DNA of 64,000 bases from Aspidapion aeneum. Its lineage: Eukaryota > Arthropoda > Insecta > Coleoptera > Brentidae. The notes beneath the pieces are model-generated. The model saw only the letters and a program-made list of their open reading frames with translations, was not told the DNA's origin and ran no database searches. The translations under genes were made by a program, and so were the position numbers. Numbering within the stretch: the first letter of the stretch is position 1; every line of letters begins with the position of its first letter. The DNA is taken from positions 23,319,171 through 23,383,170 of the forward strand of contig OY755047.1 of the NCBI GenBank assembly GCA_963576565.1, read 5' to 3'. This document shows, in pieces, positions 22,740 through 33,609 of the stretch.

Positions 22740-23625
22740 ATGAAAAATAAAAGGCGATAGAGCAGACCTAAAAAACTATCGACCTATAACACTCCTCAAT
22801 GTAATTTATAAGCTTTTCACGAAAATATTTACAGATAGACTAACAACAAAATTTGACGGATATTAATCAAAGGAACAAGTAGGCTTCAGAAAAGGTTTCA
22901 GTACAGTTGACCATCGGTTAATTATGAAACTACTAATAGAACGAGCCAACGAATACAACACTCCACTATATATTGCCTTTAAAGACTTTGAAAAAGCTTT
23001 CGATATGATTTAGCACTGGGCAGTAAAAGCATCTTTAATTAATAGCCGAATAGATCACAGATATTCAGAAATAATAGCCTATATAAATAGAGAAGCAATA
23101 ACATCAACCAAAATCTCCGAACGAACCAATGCAATCTGCATCTTAAAGATGAGGTGTTAGAGAGCGTGACACAATAACTGCTAAACTCTTTAACCAGGCC
23201 ATAGAATATTTATACTTTGAACTTAGATAGGGAAGAAGTAGGCATCAAAGGCGGACAATACTTGAACCACCTAAGATATGCTGATGATATCGCCTTAATA
23301 ACAGACAAGAAAGAAGATCTGATAAAAATGCTGGAAGAACTGGATACAGCAGCTAAAAATATAGGCTTGAGTATGAACGACACTAGAAATTTGCCAGTCA
23401 TAATATCAGACAGAAAGACGATGGATGGAACAAATGTATTGTATACTGCAGACCTTGGGAAAATAAAAGATATAGGTAAAGGCCCCAAATGAGATAAGCG
23501 GACGATTTGAAGAAACACACTAGATGGATGAACAAGGCGACAGACAGAAAAGAGTAGATGATATTGGCGAAGGCCTATGTCTAAAGATGGATTGAAGAAG
23601 GCTAAATAGATAGATAGATAGTTAG
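22740..23625 (+). mobile_element. RTE-like LINE fragment (family B), internally deleted
   Basis: Reverse-transcriptase motifs in order: [17 protein letters not shown] (about 22766), EQVGFRKGFSTVDH (22873), YIAFKDFEKAFD (22972, motif A), RGVRERDTITAKLF across a frameshift (23153, motif B) and YADDIALITDKKEDL (23277, motif C). After IGLSMND the sequence jumps to the C-terminal end (DRKTMDGTNVLYTADL, near 23410) and ends in GGCTAAATAGATAGATAGAT, the family's 3' tail. Stops and deletions make it dead. Relatives: 24942-25300, 44330-45170 and 56355-57755. Confidence 0.82.
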
Positions 23626-24941
23626 ACATGCATGACCAGTCGTGTCTGCTCTTCCCTGTTTTGGGGTGTGGCAACAATGCTTTCATGTTCATCTAAACCA
23701 AAAGCAGAGGGAAACCCAGGATAGTTTCCTAGGCTCTATATTGCTACTCTCCTGATAGTGTGTTTCCTGATTGCGCTGGTAATATTTGCGGTAGGCAGTT
23801 GATTCAGCACCGGCCATCAGACCAGTGTAAGGTTAGGGACATACCGAAGATACATGGATGGACGGGGTGGAATTCGAGTTCGCGATCGCTACATCGATGT
23901 CAAAACAAACCTTTATTTTCTAAAGAGACCGCACATACCAATGATGCGTCACCCGTTCACCCTGGCCACCTATCATCATGGTTTACACAGGTTTACAGCC
24001 ATGTCGAGGGCAGAACAAAATAGTTTGAATTTATATGGCGATCGAGCTGTGGCCGCGAAGTAACCTTGCACGTTTATTGGTGGTTTGCAATCATGTGACA
24101 TTCTCCAGTGAGTACGGAACGTGGCACGTATTTCTTTTTCAGTAATTTCAGGTTTCTCGTTGTGTAAAGCTTTAAGACGTTTGAGTATGTATCTAGATTC
24201 ATTCTCATTATAGTCATGGAATCTGTCAGAATGATCTCGAAGCTCTTTAAATAAGTCATGGTATTCCTCCAGATATTGCCTATTTTAGTTTATAGGATGA
24301 GCACTAAACTTGCGAGTTGAAGTATCCACTACTTTTCGCCTGCAGACATAGAATCACTATCTTCACTAGTGTTGCTTTATAGTTAGATATTTAATAATAA
24401 AACTAAGCAAATTTTTCCGAATTACTCCTCTGAAGCCAAAAAAAACATTCATCGCCACCGCGACCTCCACCGCGCTCACCCATGTATGTTCCGTATGTCC
24501 GTACCCTAAGTATAGCTTACAACTAAGCTGTTTGCCCTGGTTTATAATTTAGTAATTCTATGAGCTCGACGTGTGTATCTCACTTTGATAAATGATTCGC
24601 GCGGTAACCCGTTTTGGGAATGGATTCGTGGGCGGCATATTCCCGAAACTACATGTTTATACTTTGCTCGTAAAATTTTTTCCCGTAATTATTTGATTTG
24701 AAATATGAAATAGTCCGCAGGTATTAGTAACACGAATTATTATTTGTGCTTTAGACTTGCTAAAACTTTGCGAAACTGGGCGATTGATCCTGATTGGATG
24801 GAAATTCCCAGTATAAATAAAAAAATTATATTTTTTTTTACAAAAAAATCACTATTTGTTTGTTGATCATAATTTTTCGTAAAAAGCTTCATTTTGTCGG
24901 GATGTCCAACTTTTTCCTCTGCAAAAATTTACGAATACTAC
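23626..24941. other. Unassigned intronic DNA
   Basis: Open frames at 23760-24063 and 24074-24259 show no recognised domain and no splice context. No repeat family identified. Confidence 0.35.
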
Positions 24942-25300
24942 TTTTATCTATCTATCTTTTTAGCCTTTTTCGATCCATCTTTGGACATAGGCCTCCCCCA
25001 ATATCTTCCACTCTTCTTTGTCTGTCGCCGTATTCATCCATCTAGTCCCCGCATGTTTCTTCAAATCGTTCGCCCATGTCATTTGGGGTCTTCCCTTACT
25101 TATTTTATTTTCCCAAAGTCTCCAGTCTACAATACATTTGTTCCATCGATCCTCTTTGTGTTGTGTGTTTTGTGTTATTATGACCCGCAAATTTCCATTT
25201 TAATTTTGCTGCTCTCCTCTGACATATCTTACTTTTATTTTATTTCTTATCCATTCATTTCTTTGTCTATCTGTTAGCTTTACATGTTACATTTGTCTTT
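24942..25300 (-). mobile_element. RTE-like LINE 3' end (family B), minus strand
   Basis: Reads on the minus strand as ..DRWNKCIVDWRLWENKISK.., GRPQMTWANDLKKHAGTRWM and NTATDKEEWKILGEAYVQRW, the C-terminal tail of this LINE family. It ends in GGCTAAAAAGATAGATAGAT at about 24965-24945. The preceding part (25200-25300) gives RQTNEWIRNKI-like remnants. The element is strongly 5'-truncated; the plus-strand open frames here are its shadows. Confidence 0.75.
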
Positions 25301-25476
25301 CCATTGATCTTTGTTATTGGCTTTTGGTACCTTAACCATGTTTGATTTTGTATGTGTACGTTGGTTATAAACTTTTGTTGTAAGGTACTGAGTATATTTG
25401 TTATTACTATTACTAGTTACTGTGGACTAAACCGTTTCATTGTTTTTTTTATAAATAAAATAACATCCCAAGAAAA

Positions 25477-25690
25477 AAATCTATTTTTTTGCTGCTCCCT
25501 TTATTTTTCTTAAACAGGTATGGTATAATTTACATATCTAGATGTGGGATCAACTGCAAAATTCCTGTATACGAAATGCATGAGCATATATTTTCTGGCC
25601 AACTTTTCTATTTCCGACTCAAGTTTCTTGCAAAAAGGAAATTCTAAAAATTTTCCAGTTCAGTTCAGGTCTTACAGTCCTGCTTTTTGG
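25477..25690 (+). repeat. Dispersed repeat, copy 1 (second copy at 28358-28580)
   Basis: Direct similarity to 28358-28580, with shared blocks AAATCTATTTTT, ATGTGGGATCAACT or its variant, TGCATGAGCATATATTTTC and AACTTTTCTATTTCCG. No coding content. The two copies flank the pair of inverted-repeat elements at 25836-28315. Confidence 0.65.
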
Positions 25691-25835
25691 CACTAGTTTT
25701 AATATCTTAGTAAATAGTAATGGTAAACATGTCTCTCAGTGGTTTTTTGCTTACTTTTAATCATTAAATTGTAACTTATGTTTATTAACAAATTAAGATG
25801 TGTCTAGCACAGTATTTTTTTTAACTGCAAATACT

Positions 25836-26408
25836 ATACAGGGTGTTCGGCACATGAACCGTCAAAATTTTTTGGGATATTGTTGGGGTCATTTGCTACC
25901 TTTTCAACCTTGGAACTTGGGTCCTAAGAGTCACAGCTCAAGAGATATTTATTTTTTTATTTTTTTTCTCAAATTGCCCAAAATCCTATCTTTAAACCTT
26001 CGTAAGTTTTCTATTAATGTCTGGAAAAGCACAATTTTTTAAAAATAATCTGTAATCTTATGCTTCTTCAACTAATTAATAGATTTGTTAAAGATTTTCT
26101 TTCACAAAATCGCTAATGTTCTTCAATAAAAAACCTCGTATGTCCCTTTGGCACATCAATTTTAACAAATCTATTAATTAGTTGAAGAAGCATAAGATTA
26201 CAGAATTATAAAAATGGTGCTTTTCCAGACATTAATAAAAAGCTTACGAGGGTTTAAAGGTGGGATTTTGGTTAATTTGAGAAAAAAAATTAAAAAATCT
26301 CTTTAGCCGTGACTCTTAGGACCCAAGTTCCAAGGTTGAAAAGGTAGCAAATAACCCCAACAATATCCCAAAAAATTTTGACGGTTCATGTGCCGAACAG
26401 CCTGTATA
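25836..26408. mobile_element. Fold-back element with arms of about 250 bp
   Basis: The left arm starts TATACAGGGTGTTCGGCACA then TGAACCGTCAAAATTTTTTG; the right arm is its inverse, ending at TATA. The arms pair almost continuously (AACCTTGGAACTTGGGTCCT and its inverse, TAATCTTATGCTTCTTCAAC and its inverse) and leave a loop of about 60 bp near 26100-26155. The TA at each edge and the ACAGGGTGT start recall Tc1/mariner-type ends. No transposase is present. The open frame at 25800-26042 is an artefact of the arm. Confidence 0.85.
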
Positions 26409-26533
26409 GTTTTTCCAACAATTAGGTAGGTATTTTATCAAATTAAATAATATTTTCTCCTTTCTATTTTAAGTTCTTACAAAGAAAAACAAGCAAGAAG
26501 AAATGCATGGCTAGTACAGTCGAATCCATCGTC

Positions 26534-28315
26534 GTAAATAACTAAAACAAAGTTGTCCAAGATCATAAACGAAAATGGTATAACAGTCCAATGCCAAAAA
26601 CGGACTCTTAAAAACCAGAGCCTATACAAGAACCACATTTATCAAAACAAGACAAGAGCAAAATCGAAGTTTAGTATAAAGTATCAAAACCGGACAATAT
26701 CAAAAGGACAAAATCATTTCACCCTTCCTTTCTTTTTATGTATACTGGTTCCGTCTCTCTTCCTCTCATACAAATCGGTCTTATGGAAGTTTGGCGGCAA
26801 ATTTAAATAGAGAACAAAAATACATAAAAACATTAAAATGTCTGTTTTTTTTTTTCTTTAATTAGCTTCCCTATCCTTCTTTTGACAGGTCAAAATCGGT
26901 GTTAACTGAACCGAACCTCCTCGCCAATTAGTTGCAAATAAATCCTAACCTAGGGTCAACACCCTATATTTTTAAGGATGGTTGCTTAATGAAAATGCCG
27001 TATGTGCTATAGCAATCCCTATGTAGTTATGGCGTTTTCATTAGGCATAGCAGTAAAGAAATTACAGTGAAGGACGCTTCAACAGGGTATTTGCCAAATT
27101 TTAGAAAAGAGTTTAGAATGATACATAGATCCCTAATTTGCTACGCAAAATTATTAAAATAGTCTATTTTATCATAAGTACCTTTAAAATCAAGTTTTCT
27201 AATTTCCGATTTGAATTTGCCGCTAAAACGCTCATTTCTAGCATGGCGTTGCAATGATACGCGGCATTCAAGTGTTTATTTGTTTTTGGTCTGTGTTTTT
27301 ATTGTTTTTATGTAAAAAAAGTGTCCTATAAGTGGTGTGTAGGGCCTCAGTGTTCGAATACTAGCATAAAAACACCTGAAAAACTATTTATTTATGTGCC
27401 TACAGCAGTAAAAGAACGAAAAAAGTGGCTACAACTTGCTCGAAGAGACCCAAGGGCCTTATCTAATACATCTTCACTTTACATTTGTGAAGATCACTTT
27501 GATGTGAGTATAACTAAATTGTTTCTATTAATTTTTCTCACGTTGTCTATAATATATATAACTATTTCGTAAATGACGATGAAATTTTTGAGGTTATGTT
27601 TTGACAATAGACAATAGACATTAAAAGGGGTAAAAAACTATAATAGGCAGAAAGGTGTACAAATTTTTAGGCGGTGCTAGGCAGGCCTAGTGAGTACCTC
27701 TAATGCTATAAATAATAATGATTGGGTATTTAATTGAATCTATTGTAAGTGGCATATTAAACAAAAAAGCAAAACATATAACCTAACCTCAAAATCTAAA
27801 TGAGTAAAAGTAGGCGAAGAATATCGTAAAAAAACTTTCAGTTATATACAAAACAACTAATCGAATACTTACATCAACATTTTAACGTTTCTAAATTCCA
27901 CAGAACAAAAATCACTGTTGTTGTGTTGTGGCTAATTGTTTTAATTCAATAAATTTATTAAATTCAAAGAACTATGAATTTGAGAAAAAGTTTGTTTTTA
28001 GCATTCCCAAGACCTAAAGAGATATCTAAAAATAAATATATATTTATTTTTTACTACTGCCAAACACCCTATTGCACAGCAATATTAGAACCGCTCTTTA
28101 GGTGAATGTCACCAGCTAGGCCCGACCCCTTTTTATTATTTTGTCCTTTTTGATTTTGTCCGGTTTTGATAAAAGACGTTATACAGAACTTCGATTTTGG
28201 TCTTGTCTTGCTTTGAAGAATGACGTTTTTGATAATGTCTGGTTATTAATAATTCCATTTTTAACATAGGACTGTTATGCTAATTTTCTTTATGATTTTA
28301 GACGATTTTTTATTT
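26534..28315. mobile_element. Element with about 200-bp inverted repeats enclosing a THAP exon
   Basis: 26534-26735 pairs with the reverse complement of 28115-28315. Shared blocks in order are ATCATAAA-GAAAAT, ATAACAGTCC, CAAGACAAGA-CAAAATCGAA, ATCAAAACCGGACAA and AAAAGGACAAAAT. Between the arms lie a 70-bp palindrome (26985-27055, AATGAAAATGCCGTA and AATGAAAACGCCATA inverted) and the THAP exon at 27321-27503. A THAP domain inside long inverted repeats suggests a P-element-like or THAP-captured DNA transposon. No catalytic domain is visible within 1.78 kb, so this copy is probably non-autonomous. Confidence 0.6.
27321..27503 (+). CDS. THAP-domain exon (C2CH zinc finger, DNA binding), partial
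   Basis: The frame reads SYKWCVGPQCSNTSIKTPEK, LFIYVPTAVKERKKWLQLAR, then RDPRALSNTSSLYICEDHFD. It has the complete THAP signature: C-x4-C at the N-terminus (WC..QC), the VP and KKWL-AR-D core, and CEDHFD with the C and H zinc ligands. A consensus donor, GAT|GTGAGT, follows immediately, so this is a spliced exon; the remainder is not recognised downstream. No ATG starts the frame. The only nearby ATG is followed by a stop, so the domain is entered either from a GTG at 27321 or from an upstream exon. THAP domains occur in P-element transposases and host regulators; the flanking inverted repeats favour a transposon origin. The sequence shows no stop within the domain. Confidence 0.72.
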
Positions 28316-28357
28316 GCCCTTTATGATAAACTATGGGGGCCCTTTGGTTCAAGTTAT

Positions 28358-28580
28358 TTTCCATAAAAAATAAATCTATTTTTCGCTGTTACATTTTATT
28401 TCTCTTGAAAAGGTATGCAGCTACTTTACATAAATATGGGATCAACTCCAAAATCCCTGTATACAAAATAGGCAAAGTGCATGAGCATATATTTTCCGGC
28501 AAACTTTTCTATTTCCGGTCCACGTTTCTTTAAAAAAGAAAATGTACTGTCCTTTTTTAAAATTTTCCCAGTTAGCTCCG
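28358..28580 (+). repeat. Dispersed repeat, copy 2 (partner of 25477-25690)
   Basis: See the copy at 25477 for shared blocks. Downstream (28590-28830) is GC-richer sequence with GGTTAAACCGATTTTGACAA and an AATATGGCGGC motif. That is typical of an old repeat, but I cannot place it in a family. Confidence 0.6.
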
Positions 28581-28987
28581 GACATAAAACCCTATTTTTA
28601 CCCAACTGCGGCCGGCACGGCGAAATTTTCGTTTTTCGCTTGGCATATGTATGTTTGTGTCGCGCTAGAGGCTAAATGGTTAAACCGATTTTGACAAAAC
28701 AGGTGTCGTTGAATTGCTACTGATCCTGAAGGTGCTATAGGCTATATTCTTTTAAACACGAATCAATATGGCGGCATTTTGTTACATGATGTCGGCTTTA
28801 AGGCTTACAAATTACCTAAATTTCAAGCGATTATAATGAAATGTCTTTGATAACCCATTGCAAATATCCTCTTATTTGCTGTAATTACTTTGTAGTCGTC
28901 CCTGCTCCCATCCATCTCCCATCCTGTCATTTCCCCCCACCCTCTTCAAAAACCATATTCTAATAATTTTATTACATATAGATTGAT

Positions 28988-29712
28988 TTGATGGGTAGAA
29001 AAACCCAAAAAAACTAAAAATGTGGTTTTGTAGGGAAGCTTCCCTAGAACACAAAAACATAATTTTCAAAATCGCAGCTGATCCTTTTTTCGACCTTTTT
29101 TGATTTTTCCAAAAAGGATCAGAGACACCTCTTATGGGATTTCTGTAATCCGTCATAAAATTTATATATTTTAAAATGTAGTAGACTGAACCTTTCTTAT
29201 CAGAAGTTCTTATTTGCCTAACTCAAATTAATGACCAGTTTTAAAATACAGGGTGTTGAAAGTGATAATGTCCAAGAAGCATAATAGCTCCTTAGACAGG
29301 TTTCCCAAACATATATTTACGCAATGTTAGTATTACATATATTTACGAATTATTTATTATTTTCAATCAGTACCTTAAAAACATTATCTACAGGGTGTTT
29401 AAGTAAATTTTAGTCGAATGTTTTAATGAGAAACAAGCTTTAGTGTTAGTAAATGAGTGACCAGTTTTTGAAATACAGGGTGTTGAAATTGATAATGTCC
29501 ATCTTATTTGAATCCAATTTGATTTGTTTACGATGAAAATAAATTACGTAATTTAAAATCATAAAATTATATTTATAAATTTTCAGAAAAATCAAAAAAG
29601 TCGAAAAAGATAAGCTGCGAATTTGAAAATTATGTGTTTGTGTTGTAGGGAAGCTTCCCTACAAAACACATTTTTAGTGTTTTGCCGTGTTTCTACCCAA
29701 ACTTAAAACTGG
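28988..29712. mobile_element. Inverted-repeat element with HindIII-type palindromes in both arms
   Basis: 28988-29110 pairs with the reverse complement of 29580-29712 (TGGGTAGAAA, ACTAAAAATGTG-TTTTGTAG, CATAATTTTCAAA-TCGCAGC, TCGAC-TTTTTTGATTTTTC). Each arm contains a nested palindrome, GTAGGGAAGCTTCCCTAC at 29645-29662 and its one-mismatch copy at 29030-29047. Inside, AATACAGGGTGTTGAAA-TGATAATGTCC occurs twice as a direct repeat (about 29246 and 29474). No coding region; the minus-strand open frame at 28872-29156 runs across the arm and is not a gene. Confidence 0.7.
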
Positions 29713-29800
29713 TTGAGCGACACCGTGATCTAGTTAATGTTTTAGTGACCATATTATTATTAATAGTAGTGTTTTAGAATTAGAAATTTAGCTCAGTAAA

Positions 29801-29825
29801 AACCGAACCGAACCGAACCGAACCA
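29801..29825. repeat. Short (AACCG)5 microsatellite
   Basis: Five AACCG units. This is not the insect telomeric TTAGG repeat. Confidence 0.9.
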
Positions 29826-29880
29826 TCTTGAAAAAAACTCATAAAAATAATAATAAAAAAACAAACAAAAACTAACAAAA

Positions 29881-30113
29881 TCGCACTGACGTTTTGAATT
29901 TAGGTTATTTAGAGAGTAAAGTTAAGTTTGACCCTCATATGCACTGTAAGCACATAAACGCGCTCATGGGCTTAATCGCGATTAAGTCCTTGTTGCTCAC
30001 ATAGAAAACAACAAAGAGAGAGAATGGATTAGCTAAGCGTTGTTACGATACATCTGAGGGTTAGTAACAACATTTGATCAGTGTCGCCCTCGATGTCAAA
30101 TATAAAAGAGAGC
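29881..30113 (-). mobile_element. Solo 5' end of the mariner family, interrupted
   Basis: ATCGCACTGACGTTTTGAAT through AAAGTTAAGTTT (29881-29930), then TTTGATCAGTGTCGCCCTCG and AAATATAAAAGAGAGCCCTC (30073-30113), match the 5' region of the mariner at 41472-42592 in inverse orientation. About 140 bp between them (GACCCTCATATGCA ... TACATCTGAGGGTT) is absent from the intact copies. Its edges are weakly inverted, so it may be a tiny secondary insertion. Confidence 0.55.
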
Positions 30114-31472
30114 CCTCTTACTTCGCTTCGCAAATTTGTCCATCTCTCTATTTTCCAGCTAGTCTATATTGTCAGTTGTGTTATGTAAGCTCGAAATAAC
30201 AATCGAATCCTAGATTAAATTAGCACGGAAAATCTAATTCCCTTTGACAGCGGCGCATAACTTTGCTTTTGCACAATTTCATTCAACTCCCTTAAATCCC
30301 TTTTGGTATTCTCTAAAATTTGCCAGTTGTTTATCTGTCAGGTCATTGTTGACTAGATTTGTTGATTGATTATACTGTCCATTTTTCTTTGCTTTCTGGT
30401 CCTTTGCTGACTTTAATTTATCTAAATATTATCTTTTATATTTTGTAACCTTATAAGCATTAAATTTACTTTATTTTTTCTTCGATACTATTGAAGATTT
30501 TGAGGAAGTAGACTGGCAAGAGGATGTTATTGAATGTGATGCTGATGACACCCATGAAAAATATTTAAAAAAATATTATCTTTTATATTTTGTAACCCTA
30601 TAAGCATTAAGCTTACTATAGAACAATTTTTGTTTCCAATGCTGATGACAGCGATGAAGATATGCTTCTTGCTCGACTAATGAATAGGGTAGTGAGTCAA
30701 GATTTTTGTTGTACAAATTTGACCTTATTTCTGTTTATTTGTTTAAAGAATATCTGATTTGTGTTCATGTATAAGCTACTGCGTTTTACGGTATTTTGTT
30801 ATGATTTTTGTAAATAAATATTCCCTGTTTTCCTATTTTTCTTTACTATTTCATATATTTTTAATATTTCCATATATTTCCAATGTTTCAGAAAATATTT
30901 CCGAAAATATATTTCTGGAAATTTTACAACACTAAGTCACCACTTAAATCAAGCTTTTATTTGTTTTATGATACTCCTATCTGTCGTTACCTGCCATTAT
31001 TAGCACCTCATTATGCTCATATTCTTCAATTGTTAAGACAGGATGTTTCTCTCTCTCTCTCTGTGGTAGCTTAAATACGGGCCTCTTATTACGTGGCCAA
31101 AGTTAGTCAAAGTTTTCTTTGTCAAAATAAGATAATTACTTTTTCTTTTGAATATTACGTTAACAAAAAAATATACAAAGAAAATTAATAACGGGTAAAG
31201 TTTTAGTTTACCTTTGCGTGTGGGTAATTACTTTGACGAAACTCGCTGTTATTTGTGTATAGCCCTTTAGGAGGGGCTAAGAACTTTGACGGAACCCCCA
31301 ATGTTTCTTGTTGGCTAAAAAATGACGCGCCATGTGAAATACTTAGCATGGGACCGTAACAGAAAGCCTAAATTAACGATCTGCAGAGTTTTTAAAACTG
31401 TAAGATGTTGTAAAAGAGAAGTAAAGTTTGAAGTTAGAAAAAGCTTCCAACTAAAATCTTATAAGTACTTAC
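30114..31472. other. Unassigned intronic DNA with a local duplication
   Basis: A block of about 47 bp (AAATATTATCTTTTATATTT and onward) occurs at 30424-30470 and again at 30571-30617, and TGCTGATGACA near 30540 recurs near 30641. An acidic frame, EDFEEVDWQEDVIECDADD (30494 onward), might be the N-terminal part of an unidentified transposase, but stops surround it. The rest is unrecognised. Confidence 0.35.
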
Positions 31473-31613
31473 CTCGTTGAAACGTTTAATAAGGGTAGCA
31501 ACGCTGGATCGGGTAGGCGAAGCGGTGTTGCCGGGCGGGCTCGCTTCCGAGGTACCGCTGGTGGCAGCCCCAAGGTCGGCGGTCACCTGACGCAAGTAGT
31601 CGATGGGTGGTAC
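31473..31613 (-). CDS. PLCE1: Phospholipase C epsilon, RasGEF-domain exon with variable Ser/Pro insert (second exon seen)
   Basis: The exon is exactly 47 codons: VPPIDYLRQVTADLG, then a Ser/Thr/Pro/Gly-rich insert, then RSSVATLIKRFNE. VPPIDYLRQVT follows the LFYQ end of the exon at 46493-46626 and corresponds to the P-x-DYL start of RasGEF structural region 1. The low-complexity stretch sits where phospholipase C epsilon proteins carry a variable loop. RFNE joins the next exon to give RFNEVSAWV. The acceptor is ATTGTTTTAG|G and the donor GAG|GTAAGT, phase 0 on both sides. GC content is high against AT-rich introns. Introns of about 14.9 kb upstream and 17.3 kb downstream are filled with transposons. 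Confidence 0.78.
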
Positions 31614-31689
31614 CTAAAACAATAGACAAATTAGTAAGAGCAACACATCGACCGTTTCAAAAGTAAAACTACAGGCTAGGGTTACAATA

Positions 31690-32035
31690 ATACAGTCTCT
31701 GTCAATAAAGAGTACGATTGCGCAGAATGGGTGTAACAGAAGAAACTGAATGCAGACTGGGAAGACAACGAAACCGCCACCCACATACTGTATGAGTGCC
31801 TATTTAAATCGAAATGCATTTGGGAATCTTCAGATTACCTCAGAGTATTTCTTAACAGTACCTCACCCAAAGTAGTTCAAAGCCTATTAAAGGGACTAGA
31901 CACAGAGTGGTAAGAGTTTGCTTTATATTGAGCCATAATAAACTCGTTAGTGGTCGCGGTGGAGGGCTTGAGTAGCCACATTCGAATCATCATGCGTAAA
32001 TTTAAGCAAAAGCTTTTTATTAAAATCGAATAATG
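31690..32035 (+). mobile_element. RNase-H-type LINE 3' end (family D fragment)
   Basis: Frames give NETATHILYECLFKSKCIWE and SPKVVQSLLKGLDTEW, matching the Cys-rich C-terminus of the copies at 51890-52980 and 62240-62790 (their HVLCECRAI and SPKLIAGLFGGLG). It ends after GTCGCGGTGGAGGGCTTGAG and an AATCATCATG tract. Only the last 350 bp or so is present. Confidence 0.65.
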
Positions 32036-32611
32036 TCTAATTTTTATAAAATCCATTATTTTAACTTTCCGAACGATTTTAGTTTTTGCATTGGTTTGTG
32101 ACGTTAAAAGTTTTTTATTGAAACACTTAATCAGTACCTAATTTGGTAAGATGCAACTTTATTAATTCTTAACCAATTCTTTCAGTTGACGTTTTTGTGC
32201 TCGGCTTTTTGGTCAATATTAAAAATCCAGTACAATGACGCACAAAAAAAGATTGACGGGGGCACAGAAATTAAAATCATGCACCAGCTTGGATTTTTAG
32301 AAAAGTCAATTGACAAAAAATGCCCTAGCTTTTGTTAGAGGCCAAAATCTTAAAAATCAAACAAGGTAAAAGAACTACAGGCGAAAAATTTTTTTTGGGT
32401 TTTTTTGACCCACCTTATATAATATGATGGTTGTTTATTGTTACTGGTATATGATTAATGGACTTATTGGTAAAGTCAACATGAATTGCTTTTGTTTTAT
32501 TTAGTCTGATGCGCCATATGTTTGTCCACGTGGGCATTAGGTTAATGGTATTTTGTAGTTTCTTTTTAGTTCTTTATTAGATTAACCTACATCACGAATG
32601 TGTCATCTAAG
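32036..32611. other. Unassigned intronic DNA
   Basis: No ORF or repeat family recognised between the LINE tail and the mariner element. A GACGCACAAAAAAAGATTGACG segment near 32234 could belong to an old DNA transposon, but too little is left to say. Confidence 0.3.
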
Positions 32612-32679
32612 GGTGGTCTTTTAAATTTTGTATATACAGCAGGAATAAAATAGTTAATAACTTTTAAAGACTTTATTGT

Positions 32680-33590
32680 TTCTCGCAGTATTCTCCACGA
32701 AAATTAATACACTTTTGCATGCGCTCAAACCAGCTGTCAAAGATGTAATTTCACTCGTTTGTTGGTACTGTCAAAATTGCATTCTTAAAGACGTCAACTG
32801 CTTCTTCTGGCGACTGAAATCTTTGACCACGCAGTCCATTTTTGATTTTCGGAAAAGTATCGAAATCATTGGGGCTTAGGTCGGGATGGTTAAACAGTTC
32901 GACGTTTTGTTGGGTTAAAAATTCAATGGTTGTTTTGTGCTTTATGCGAACTTGCATTGTCTTGATGGATGATGGTCGTTGGGGGCTCGTCGTTTTTTGA
33001 AGCTCAGCAATGACTTTCGGCAAACAAATGGAGATTGACCAATGGGCAGTAACAGTCCTTTGATCTTCCAGAGGAATTTTTGCTACATGACTTGCTTTTG
33101 ACACAAATGTCGCGACCATCTTTTTAGATAAACTTCGAGAACGGATTTTGTTGGCTATTTATCCTGAAACACCCAAACAGACGACTGACGCTTATTTTCG
33201 TGTTCATATGAGTAAATCCACGATTTGTCACCTCTGACAATGCTGTACACGTTTTTCGAGTTTCTTGCTTTAAACCGGTCTAGAGTTTTTGACACCGTTT
33301 GACCCTAGCTTCTTTCTGCTCTTCGGTTAACAATCCAATCTAATTTTCTTATCCCTAAATCTTCATGCAAATTTTTTTGAATTCTGGTCTCTAAAATCCC
33401 CAATCAAGCCTTAATCTCGCGATATGTCACATATCGATCTTCCGTGATGAGCCTGCGTACAGCATCAATGTTTTTCTGGGTGATAGCGGTTTTTGGTGCA
33501 CTTGGCCTTGCAGCGTCGCTAATGTGGTGTTTCATTACCGAAAACAGAAATCATCATCACCAAAAATGTTCTCGGTTCAATTCCATTTTT
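32680..33590 (-). pseudogene. Mariner transposase, degraded
   Basis: Recognisable blocks along the minus strand: PLEDQRTVTAHW, ICLPKVIAELQKT, TIEFLTQQNVELFNHPDLSP, NDFDTFPKIKNGLRGQRFQS, PEEAVDVFKNAILTVP and FERMQKCINFRGEYCEKQ. They stand in the order of SETMAR-type mariner transposases. The longest clean frame is 122 codons (33119-32751), and stops interrupt it upstream and downstream. The third catalytic Asp of the D,D34D triad corresponds to the SPND motif and is present. The second Asp region (usually HHDNA) is shifted out of frame at TTSPQRPSSIKTMQV. Not functional. Confidence 0.82.
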
Positions 33591-33609
33591 TGACTGATTT
33601 GTTAACTTA

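Noticed and set aside
29801..29825. AACCG repeats as possible telomeric sequence
   Set aside because: Only five units, and the motif is not TTAGG or a known insect telomere variant.
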